A stretch of 64,000 nucleotides of DNA, taken from the NCBI RefSeq assembly GCF_018691265.1, contig NW_024881330.1, positions 16,119,386-16,183,385 on the forward strand, in the 5' to 3' direction. Position 1 is the first letter of the stretch, and every line of letters begins with the position of its first letter. Below, piece after piece: positions 45,748-57,268 of the stretch. The stretch is from Tyto alba (lineage: Eukaryota > Chordata > Aves > Strigiformes > Tytonidae). The position numbers and the translations under genes are program-made. The notes below the pieces were generated by a model. It saw nothing but the letters and a program-made list of their open reading frames with translations. It was not told the origin of the DNA and made no database searches.

Positions 45748-48700
45748 TTGTGTTTTTGTGATACCTGTTTGGCTGTGTTACTACCAAGGAAAAGAGTATT
45801 TCCACCAAATGTCTTTCAAATAATTTAGTACTTATTACTCATTTAGTAATAATTTTAATGATTAAAATGTTACATCAGAAACAAATGAGGTAATAAACAT
45901 TACCTTTGTGTCTTATTTAGGTGTTAAAATTGACTCTGGTATCTAGGAGTGGGGAGGTGACAATTGCTGGCTTTGTTGCTGAGACAATGAATGATGTCCT
46001 CTTGCAGCTGAAACACTGTTAAATATTCCCCTTTGGTTTTCAGTTTATTGTAACAAAATTAGACCTTTGCAGCAGGCATGCAGCATAATGTAGTTAAGGG
46101 AAGCATACAAGATACAATAGGCCACAAGTAGAAAACCAGCAGGTACAGATACTGAAAGGCCCTTTGTGGTATGTATAAAATGAACATCTTTTATGCCCTG
46201 TTATCTCTTAGAATTTTTTCTTCCACCTTTTATTTAAAATTTACAGACTTTGAGAGGTCTTGTAAGAAGAGGAACAAGTCTTGTTTTTATTCCCTACTGT
46301 TTGAAAAAAGAGAATGTATTTTCAATTTATTGTTGCTATAGTATCTTATTTTATTAATCTTTCTTTGGCAGAGACATTTTTGGGGTATGATTACTTTGTG
46401 TGTTGTTATTCCATATTTACACACATGCTCAAAATACATTCTCAATGATGGTACAGTTTAGAGCATGCTGTTCTTCCATATTTTTTTAATCTTCAGGCAG
46501 CGTTAAGATTGCAGAGATGTGATACTTGCTTAACAACAATGCTTAGCAGTTCAGTTATGTTACCACATAACATAATGATATCATCTTAATGGAAAGTACG
46601 TAAATTGTTAATGTAATAAATTGGAAAATTTCAGGCTTGTATAATAAGTAGTTGTGTTAGTATTTTGTACGATTATCCAATAATCTAAAATCAGGAGTCC
46701 AAAGCAAAGACATTATAACTCATTTAACTTTAATAGTGTCTTTTGTAACATGCACACACAAAGTTATTTACGAATAGGTGTAGGAAAAGTCTTGAGTGAC
46801 TTGTATGTGGATACTTATTTCAGTTAAACATTTTCTTAATTTCTTTTGGTTTAATCTAATTTTAAACTGAATATCAAGGCTTATTTGCTCACTGGAGTTT
46901 GAAGATGCACCTAAATTTTGCTGTATGCATACAGTAACGGGCTATTTTTCTTATAAATATTTGGCCTTTTACTGGAAAAGGAGGGTTAGGATGTTTCTTT
47001 GAGCATATGAGGCTTGTCAGTCTCTGCCTTTGTTCTGCTTAAACATTGTATCCTGCTTTGCTGTCCATTTGCTGAGCATCCTTCCTGTTCCATGGAGCCC
47101 CATAACTTTGCAATACACAATATACATACCTGTTTGTGTCAAGCAACTGTCTTGCTTGTTCAGTGTTTCAGATCTTAGTTGGATGTGTCAGTCACTTCTT
47201 GTCAGTATTTGGTTTTTTTTATGCATATCTGATGAAAATAATGAAGAATTTTATCAGTGAGATTGCTTAACGTAGGGCTGAGTTTTGAGCATTTTAGACA
47301 GTTATTTTTTTACTATTACATTATTATCAATGTAAAAAATTAAATGGTTTGAAGCTTTTTAAACTTCAGGTGACATATAGGGTATTTACTGCAGCTGTCA
47401 TCACTTTTTGGGAACAATCTGAAAGCCATCCGGCCTTATCCATTGTCACTCTCAGTGCTAAAATTAGAATGGTTGTTTTTAATCTCACTGTCACTGTAGT
47501 GTTGTTAGAAATGGAGCTCTTCTGGAAGTGGTTTTCACATGGGCTTGTTCAGATGGTGGTACAAAGGCAAGACTTATCTCTGGGTGAAAGATGGGAAAGC
47601 TGAATCTTACCAGCAATAACTGACTTTCATGTTTTTTTCCTCAATTTTATACTTTTAAATCAGCAGGAAAACTGAGACTGAGTCCAGGCTTGGTTTTCTG
47701 GATTGCACTACCTGTTACTGGGAGGATCTGTCTCTGTTGCAGCCCCTTAGCACATAACCAAGTGTTTGCCAGAAAGGATAAGTGTTTGAATGTGGAAAAA
47801 AATCGTGCACAAAAGGTTATAAATTATTAAAATGACATGCAAGTCATGTCCAGTTGGGATTTTACTGGTTACTTGGAAGCATCTGTTGAATACATATGGA
47901 AGTCATGATTTTAAGACACACCCTTAAGTAGTGTACGTATTCCAGTTCTGTTGTGCAGGGTATGGTCTTTTTCAAAGATCTGTAGTCGCAGATCAGCCCC
48001 CACTCGCTCCTCCCCATCTGGCTCTGCCCTATTTTACTAATTTTTGAAGGTCACATAGATAAGGGTAACTGTCTTGCACTGTTTCTTCAGCTTCAAAATT
48101 ATAACAGTTTGGCACAATCATTAAAAACAGGCTATTAAATAAAATCTGCTACTGCTGCTTTTGGCTGTCATCTTTGAATCTTTTTATAGGAAGCTGCTAG
48201 AAGTTGCTGAAGAGAAAACCTTTTACTTGCAAATACACTACTAACTCAATGAGCGCTGTGAATATTTGAACAGTGGTGATTCGCTAATACACAGAACATA
48301 TGTATCGACTCTATGTTGAAGTATAAATGTAAGACTCTGGTGTATTGAGTGGAAAATTTTGAAATTGTGACTGCCTTTACTGCTTCTATATAATTTCCAT
48401 ATGTTGTGTTCTAAAGGAGTATATTCATCAGCTTTCATTCTTGAAATGATGGTTAGGTATTGAATTCATTAAAAATAATAAATATAAATTGTATTGGCAA
48501 TTTACAAAAATTGCCTGAAGTACTGAATGTTTTCAGGAATATTTGAGTTTGATGAGATTTGTGAAATAAGAGAAATAATACACTAAGTAGTCCTGGGGAA
48601 ATGCTCTGTCCCACTTGGAACTAGCAGAATTTTGGATGTTAATCTTACTACAGCCCTATCACTGCCTCCTAACAGTGTGCTAATAACATCTAATGCCCTG

Positions 48701-49167
48701 CTGCTCGCACGATTGAAATCCTGGGGCTGCCTTACAGAAATGTTTCTACAAGGAAGTGATTCAGCAGTGCCTGTGGCCCTGATGGTTTCCATGGGAATGA
48801 GCATGAATCCGTCTACTGTGAAAAGTGTTATGAAACTTTGTATTGCAGAGAAATACATTATAGCAGTATGTGAACAGGACAATGGAGACTTTAAATACAT
48901 AAATGTAATGATGCATTTTTACTTACATTGAGGCAATATTTAAAGTGTACTAATGGCTTGTGAACAACCATGGAGATGGTTGTTGACCTGAACTGTTGTA
49001 CAGTGTAAAAAACCCCAAATGATAACATAGCAGAACAAAAATCGGAAACACACCTTGATTAACATTTGGTATTTTTCTGTTTTAATAAAAGCTTCACTTT
49101 TCTCCACTGTTTAATGACTTTTTCCTTTGGTGCACTGCAGTTTGTGTTTAACTTCTTCCCTTTGCAG

Positions 49168-49250
49168 GAACAAGCAGCTCGCTTGGACATGAGTAAATAA
49201 ATGACTTAAACAGATGTTTCATGGTACCTACAAGTCATTAGCTGATTAAT
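49168..49250 (+). other. Exon-like segment in EIF3H intron 1 (possible poison exon)
   Basis: 83 bases bounded by a strong acceptor (a branch-like TTTAAC, then CTTCTTCCCTTTGCAG) and a consensus donor GTAAGT. Entered in phase 0 from exon 1 it gives ten codons, then TAA at 49198-49200. Inclusion would truncate EIF3H and shift the frame. It could equally be a chance match. Confidence 0.3.
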
Positions 49251-50699
49251 GTAAGTTCCTGACAGAGTCAAGAAAAACCACAGCCTATGAAAAACCAACA
49301 GGCCTCTGACCAAAACCCAGTAATCTCCCCTTCTAAGGTTGTATTTGTACGGAAACAGGCTTAGTGTCTGTACTGTTTCAGTTCTTCACGCTGAATTCTA
49401 CCTACCTATTTATGTCAGTATCAAGATCTTTTCTGTTTTATATTTTAGATATTTACCAGTTTTAATGCTAGGTATTAGCTAATGGTTTGTTTTCATGTTG
49501 TGTCTGTTTTTTTATAAAATCAGTGATTTTTATTATTTGGAGTAGCTTTTTTTTTTTTAATAGGCCTTTATGTGTTTTTTTCTGTTTGATGGTTTGCTTT
49601 GTTTTGTGTTTTTTTTTTTTTTTTTGTTTGTTTGTTTTTGTTAAGATCCCTACAGCTTTTGAAGTATCTCAGTAATAGAATGAGAAGCTAACTCATGTGC
49701 ACATCAACTGTGTGTGCTTCCAGTAAATACAGTGTCTGTGTTGATCAGTTGGCAGTGTCCATGGGAAGCCTGGACTTGGACTGTGTGAGTGACCACCATA
49801 GCTGGAAGACACAGACTGTGGGAAGGTGTGGGCAGGCTGCATCACTGGAGACAAAGGCCCTGCTCTTGTTAAACTGGGTTTCCCTGCTGCTTGAAGGGAA
49901 GTTCTAGAGCTCTTCCATCACAACAGTTTGGAAGTAGTTCTTAAAAAGAGAAATAACAAAACAACTGAAAGTGGATTCTTACGAAGTATTTTATATGGGG
50001 CATTACCTGGTGGTGGTTTAAGCTTTGCATTCAGTTTGCATTAAACGTGTTGCTGAAATACACATAATCTGTGTAATGGTTACAGAAAGTGAAAAAGGAA
50101 CTTAATGTCTACTTCTTCTAGACTGTTTCAGGGTAAGCAAGGTACATCTTTTCCAGCTGTGCCCTAAAGAGTGCATGTAACCAGCTAATGTTCAGGAAGA
50201 AGCAATAAAATGCTTCTTGGCCTGTCACTGAATTTGAGTTGTGCTTTGAGTCAGCCATTTACTGAGATAAAGTGGCAAGGTATGTTCTATCTAGCTTAAT
50301 GCTATGTATGGATATTGTTGCTTTCTTTGTGCTGTTTGGGGAAAAAAAAAAAAAAAACACACAGGAAAGTGTTGAGTTAAATGGCTAGAAGCACTTTATG
50401 GGTCTGGAGGTAATGTGGAAAACCATTGAGATTTGTATAATTACAGGGTGATAGGGTTCCTAAACCAAGTAGAAGTGACTGAAAAAAATGATGCTAAACC
50501 AATCACATGTTATGATTTGGGTAGTGTTTTTGTACCCAAGTTATCTGAAATCTTGAGGTTTACAAACTAAGTGGGTGATATGGAACCAAGGAATATAATA
50601 AGTCCCTCAGGGTACAAAAAGCTTTGGAAGCTTTTCATGTGCTGCTTGATACCCAAAAGTTTTCAAACAGTCTAGGAACATGTAACATTTCCACCCCCA

Positions 50700-50712
50700 C
50701 CCCCCCCCCCCC
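50700..50712 (+). repeat. Poly-C tract
   Basis: Thirteen consecutive C preceded by CCACCCCCA and followed by TCCCC. On the other strand this is a G-rich tract able to form quadruplex structure. Confidence 0.9.
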
Positions 50713-51251
50713 TCCCCGAAAAGCACCCTACAGCTCAAGGTGCGGTATTTTCCATTCAATATAGCATGGGTTTCCAAAATTATTTGGAAGCGAGGGTCTA
50801 CATGAGACAAACAGAATCCTAATTTCTGTGTGAAAATTGGATCCCCTCAGATCAATATGCATTGTTCATAATAGTTGACTTCAGGCTCAGCTCCAGGAAG
50901 CTTCCACACTCATGTCAAAAAGGGATTTTGATATTTCCAACTGATGGAGATGGTATGAAATGGCATGCATCATTCTGTTATGCCTTCTATATAATTGTTG
51001 GTTTTAGGCCCCAAATTTCTGTCAAGTTCAGAAATAAGATTTTAACATCTGGTGTTTATTAGCTGTTGAGTGACATAAAATGTAAGCTTGCTATTCCAAG
51101 AACAGTATTTTCAAATTTGTAAATGTTGGTGTTAGGGCTCTACCCAGTCAAGATAAAGGTAAAACACTGTGGGGCGTTCGAGGCCTTCTATCCAAAGGAT
51201 GACTATTACATGTGCTAGACAGAACAGTGAGGGCAAAGACTCGTTATTTCT

Positions 51252-51264
51252 GAACATGCTGTTC
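51252..51264. promoter_or_regulatory. Perfect palindromic steroid-receptor element
   Basis: GAACATGCTGTTC fits the glucocorticoid/androgen/progesterone receptor consensus (GAACAnnnTGTTC) with no mismatch. A motif match alone does not show binding. Confidence 0.45.
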
Positions 51265-53586
51265 AGGAACAACGTTTTTTAAAGTTACCTTGGTTTTAAG
51301 GTCTACTCAGTCTTGTTCTTTTGGCCTTAGCTTTTGTACAGTATGTTCAGATTAAGTATCTTTCTGACTACTTGTCAGGGAATTAAAATACCTTTGTTTT
51401 TTTGGCCACAAATCATAGTTAGGATTGAAGATATCTGTCAAAATGATTACTTTAATATGTTGAAGTCTTAATGGAAAACAGTAATTTTTTTTTTATTTCT
51501 CCTGAAATAAAACTGGTCTAACAATTAAAAGAGCGTTTATTCCAAAGTTAAGCATGAGGAAGAAAAGAATCAATGTTTTGATATCGATCATGTTGGGAAT
51601 GGTCAAGAAATCAGCCCTGTTTAATAAGAGAATCTAGAAGAATTCAAAAATCTCTGCAGATGATCTAAAATATGCATTTAAGTGAATTCAGGGTTTGACT
51701 GTCAGTAGAGATAGTCATATTTCTCAAGACTAGTGTAACGTGGAAAATTCAGTTTCACCTCTAATCTTCAGTTTACCTCATGGCATGACTTTATGTGGTG
51801 GCAGTCTTGCATCATGAAGCTTCATACCTGAACACCCAAAAGATTAGGGTATCAACCTGTTGATTTTGTGCTTTTGATGCATTATCTGTGCTGACAGTGC
51901 TTTCTAGAACATGTTTCTGTGGACCGCACTGATTAAGTTGGATTTTCTTATGTGTGTCTGTAAATATCTGTCTCCTTAATCACCTGGAGGAGAGCATTAT
52001 GTGTATTAGACACATGTTTTCCTACTCTTAACTTTTGCAGTGGTATCTTTAATTTACTTCAGAGTTCCTTTTCTCCTGACAGGGAAGTTGAGAGGCTTTG
52101 TTACCGTCTTATCGAGTGGTGCTTATAGCCAGGAGACAAATCAGCTTAAGTCGAGTTTTCGCTGGGTCAACTTCCAGACCTTTTCTTTTGTTAGTGTAGG
52201 ATAAGCATTTTTCTGTAGTGCTTTTTAAAAAAACAAAACAAACTCCCCAAAACCTCTCATCTGGAACTATTAAATGTTAACGTTGCTCATTTTTCACTAT
52301 ATCTTGCTCTAATTTTCTTTCTGTTTTTTGTTTTTTTTTTTTTTTTTTTCCAAATCTTTGTTTAAAAGCAAAACCATTCTGTGCTTACCTGAGGATTTCA
52401 GAACTGTTAGTTAATTTCTGTGTAGCTAGTTGGTTAAGTTTCAGTACAACACAGGTTGTAGATTTCCTTTTGGTGTAGTGTATGCTGGGGAAGCAGGCCA
52501 CGCCACTAAATTGGTGTAAAATTTGGTATCTCTTAATTTGGATGTTATTAAACAGGTGAACTAACACTTTTTCCAGAGGTGCCATATATGCATTTTATGT
52601 GTGTCAGGTAGATGTCTTAATTTTAGGCATCTCTGATTTTAGCACAATTCAAACTTAGTTCCATGAGTTATTGGTAGTCATGATAGTTGAGATCTATCCA
52701 TTTACAAAAAAACATTAGCGATTCTCTATTGAGCTTCATCTGTGCTAGGATTTTAAGTAAAATTGCTCATACTGTAATGCTTAAATGTAAAAGTTCATGG
52801 TTTGAGTTTTAAGAATTCATATGGGGAAGGGTCCATATGTGATACGGATGTATTCAAAATATATCAGACACTATTAGCAGTAATAGCTTTCAAGACTCTC
52901 TTACCAAGGTAAATGCTGATCACAGTTTCATTAGTGTTAAATATTGAGAGGATGTGGGCATTGTGTCGCCTTCCACATTTGATGCCCATGTTGGTTATGG
53001 TGGTTTTGAAAACAGCTACATAACAGTGTTATTTACACTTTCTCTCCATCCTCTCCCCAGATGCTGGCAATTGGTGCTAGTGGTTGTGCTGACAATGTGT
53101 TCTTGGGTGGGAAAAAATGTTAAGCATTCAAAAAGATTTAAATACTTGATTTAATACTGTAAATCAGCTTGTTACATCATGTATCCAGTGGGCTAACAGA
53201 AGCTCTCTTGCTTGATAATGCATCTGCAAGACGCAGCACAGGTACTGGAAATCTGGTTTCAATGTGGTGACTTCCAGCTCTCTGGAACGCAATCAGAAAT
53301 GAATCTTAAGTGCTTTGATTTGCTGTTATCTCTCTTGGGAGAAATAAAGAAATGTGCATCTTGACATATTCATGTCCTTACAGCGGAATCCTCCAAGGAT
53401 CCCCCAAAGGCTTATGATAATTTCAGCTGATGGTTCATGTTATAGGTATTTCTGTAGTGATATACAAACTTCTGAAATTAACAACTGTGATGTCAGGATG
53501 TAGCCAAAGTTAAAATTTGAGCAGTGATTTGAAGATCTGAAGATTAGAATCACTGGTGAATTGCAAGTTTGTTGTTTTGTGGGTGT

Positions 53587-53621
<35 letters not shown>

Positions 53622-56600
53622 GAGGATTAATGGCCATTAAAATTTGCCAAGTGGCCACTCCAAGTGATTAAATTGCTTTGATATTTTGAGCACTAGATTT
53701 ATGAGTCAAAGAATTGAGTTTTATTTAGGAGCTATTTGTATATCCTTTTCTAAGCGGTACTCGTGTACCTGAATATTTCTTACGTACTAATTGTACTTAC
53801 TAAATCAAGCTGCATATGATTGTTGACTTGTGTGTTCAGAGGTATCAGAATTTAGAAATCTGATTTTTTTTTTTCTTTAACAGTAAGTCAAATTATTTAT
53901 ACATTTTCTTCTTGAGTACATAGCATTTCCTGGTTGACCATCTGCATTACTTAAATAATAGTAACAGATGAAATGTGGTTTGGTTACTGTTAATTTCATG
54001 TAGCAGTGGTATAGCACTGAAGGGTCCAAGGGTATTTAAGAACAATTGTAGTTTATACGAAGAGACAATATCTCTTAATAGATGAATAGATATATGGGAA
54101 TTGTAAATAGTATTTGGAAAGTCAGTCAGCATTAGATGAAAGATGGGTTATACTGGTGTTCATTTTGATTTTGGGGGGATATTTTTTTCTGTGTCATTTG
54201 GAAAAATCATTTTGTATTTCTCATTCTGTTGTTACTTGCATTATTTATATTATCACTTCTTGCATTTATTTTTAGACCAATAAAACTAATCTAATTTTGT
54301 TCTGATGCTTCATAAATGTAACATCTTTTTTGTAAAATGTCTAGATCTAAGTTAGTGTTCATTTGTTTTGTGTGTGTGTGGTTTACTCAATATGAAGTAT
54401 TGGTTTGTGCATTCAAATCGGGAAATGTTATGGCATTTTCATTTGTATAGTGATCAGCCCTTCCTGCTGTATGTAGACTAGCAAACAAATGGAAATGACA
54501 TTTTTAATGTTTGAAACTGGTCTTGTTATCACTAGAGAAATAGTTATACTTTACACTTGAAGGTCTATTTTTAGTACTGGAGCATAAGTTCTAGTGCATG
54601 TTTGCCTCTTGGTCATATGGTAGTATTTTTCAATCCAAGTTTTGTGTCTTATGTGCTAAATAAAACTCTCCAGAACAAAGACCAAAATGAAAACAAGAAT
54701 CATGTGTCACTGGATGCATTTCTCAGACTTGTTCATTTATCTTTTTATAAATTATTTCAGTAGCTAATGTATTTTCCAGTGCACTCATAAACATGAACTT
54801 CTGCAGCTTGCTAACGGGTGTGAAATTTAAAGTAGTGAGTTCATGACCTTATCTGCTAACTTTCTCAGGCAGGCTGTGCTAGAAAACAAGCTTGCAGGTA
54901 GGCCTAAATTGGGCTCTTTATCTCCCTGGATGGTATCTGCTGTGGTCTTCAGGCCGGAGACTGAAAACTGCAGTCTTCTCTAATAACTTCATTGTGTATT
55001 GGGATATTGGGTTAGCATTTAGGAGTTTTTAACTCCTAGCTTTATCTCCCTGAAAAATCATTGATACTCTATGACAGCCCATGCTCTTTTCATTTGCTGC
55101 TGCTTTCTCTGAGCAATTATCATCAGAAATGCTGTGATAAAATTGGCATCATATCACAAATGCTCCTGGAATGGAATCAAACAGGCAAACAGGAGTCACA
55201 GCAACAGGGGCAGTCGGTGTGCATACAAAACTCAAGAGCAAATTAAGAGAAAAATACTGGAAAAGGTGTAGTTTACATGATCGTAAAGATATTGAGAATA
55301 GTTACATCGTAGGCAGAGATCATGCTGTGTTGTAATCTGGTTAGGTATGGATTCCTCCACTGTGGAAGACAGAGCTTGTGGCAAATATAAGATAAACTAA
55401 CTTTACACTAAGTGTAAGTTGACTAATATTTTTATGCTGGCTCTGTGGTAGAAGACATCCATCTTCTACATCCAGGTGATCTTGAATTGGTGTTTGCTGT
55501 ACTGCTTTCAGCACTGTTAAATTCTACTTCACTTCCCAGTGATTCTAATTTCCTTGCTGCTTTCCCATGAAATGTGCTTTATGTAACCAGAGTATCTCTT
55601 TGTTTATCTGCTCTGTAGACCTGTTTTAACAAATTGGATAAAAAGGTACTGCTTAAAAGGACTTGTGGGACAGATGTGAATGTGTATTGGGGTGAAACAG
55701 ATAACATGTTATCTACCTGTGATTGAGAAATTTCAATGCAAGTGTATCTAGATGCAGGAGAAAGCACAAGTGAGTGATACTGTTAATAAATAAGGAATCG
55801 GTGGATGTTAGTCCTGTTTGGTACTTATATCCAACTTAATTAGAAAAAGGTATTTCTTTTCCATTCTTTCCCCACCCTTTGCAAGCAGGTATATGAAGCT
55901 CTTGTTTTCCCATTTTACTCCAGGAAGGCAACGTATTTGTAAAGGATTTATTTTCTAGTCACCTATTTCTTCCATTTAACCTCTATTGTGGTACTTTAAT
56001 TCATTAATGGTATTTCTAAAGTTCTGCCAAACAACTGAGAAAGCTAGGGACAAATATATGTTCCTGATGTGTAAATATGAGCTTAACTCTCCTGTTCCTG
56101 TGGAACATGCGCTAAATACCAGTATTTGTACAAAATTCTTCTCAGTGGGTTGAGGTGAAATCCATTAGACTAGCCTGTTTGCCAACAGGTATTGAAGTAT
56201 TGCTTTAATGACAACATAGTCATCAGACATTTTCTGTTGTATTTTGCTTGGATGAATTAGGGTTTAGTGAAATAAAATTCACTTATGTTGGACAAAGCAT
56301 AAGTTCAGTTCTGTGTTTGTGGTTAGTGTCTTATCTTGTTCTGGTTCTTGTTGTTAAGCATAAAATTTTACTCAAGTGTAAGGCGTTTCTAGCAAATGAT
56401 TGACTATTTTGGAGTGGTTTTGCTCATACTGTTCCAATTTACAGTATCATCTCATGAGAATTATTCTTTGTAGAGTTCAGATTTAGGGAAGGAAGTGAGA
56501 ATTATATTTTTAATAATATAATGAGTAATATATGTTCCTCTTTTTTCTTCCTTTTATCATTCATTATTCTTAAATATCCTATGACACATAGTTTACAAAA

Positions 56601-57111
56601 ATATAAATTACATTATCATCTGAAATAAAACTGCAATGAGATGTAATTTTGAAGGTTAATGCAACTGAAATGTGATGCATTTTGTTCTCTTAAAAAATTT
56701 CATACGAGTTTCTGCAGTTACTTTCAAGGTGTTTCTTGTGCAGTTTCCTTCAGAAGGGAGCTTATTGCCCCTGCAAGATAGTTTTTAACAGTTACAGCAT
56801 CAAGATAAAGTTAAAAAAACCCCCAGCCAAACAAACAAAACACCCAGCAATATTTCATTTTAGAGCAGTGTTTGAGAAAATTTCTTTAAAACTGCATTTT
56901 GACCATTCATTTAATGGTCATCTTTATTCTCCAGTAATATTAGGATGGCTTCCAGTTCCTCAACCTGTATTAAAATTGCTGCTGTTCAGTAGTTCACTTG
57001 GTTTTACACTCTAATTTATGGAACACTTCAACAATTTAAAAGTTCCAAATACATAGTTTGGGGACAAAGAAACTCATTGCATAATATGGTTTTCTTGTCT
57101 TTGTGTTGTAG

Positions 57112-57268
57112 GTTGTGTTGAAGATAATTAAACATTACCAGGAGGAAGGACAGGGGAATGAAGTGGTCCAGGGAGTGCTGCTGGGTCTTGTGGTGGATGA
57201 CAGACTTGAAATCACAAATTGCTTCCCTTTCCCTCAGCATACAGAAGATGATGCAGACTTTGATGAAG
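57112..57268 (+). CDS. EIF3H: EIF3H, coding exon 2 (start of MPN domain)
   Basis: Second coding exon of EIF3H, residues 41-92 plus one base of the next codon (phase 1). The acceptor is GTGTTGTAG|G and the donor GAAG|GTAATG. It begins [10 protein letters not shown] and contains [10 protein letters not shown], the first strand and helix of the MPN fold, then N-C-F-P-F-P-Q-H-T and an acidic run E-D-D-A-D-F-D-E. It differs from the human sequence as remembered at only a couple of positions. The MPN domain of this subunit is known to lack the JAMM metal site and serves as a scaffold within eIF3. Joining to exon 1 in phase 0 gives one continuous frame. Confidence 0.97.

Larger units (their letters stand above)
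34457..57111 (+). other. EIF3H: EIF3H intron 1
   Basis: A 22,655-base intron (donor CTG|GTGAGC, acceptor GTTGTAG|G). It holds a solo LTR (40522-41593) and many sense-strand poly-T tracts, the longest at 43134-43167 (34 T). It also has a 40-base tandem duplication (42274-42353), a pair of dispersed similar segments (37131-37200 and 37957-38021), an exon-like segment (49168-49250) and a perfect steroid-receptor palindrome (51252-51264). No nested coding gene was recognised; open frames such as 35538-35930 and 48632-48931 match nothing known. Confidence 0.85.
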
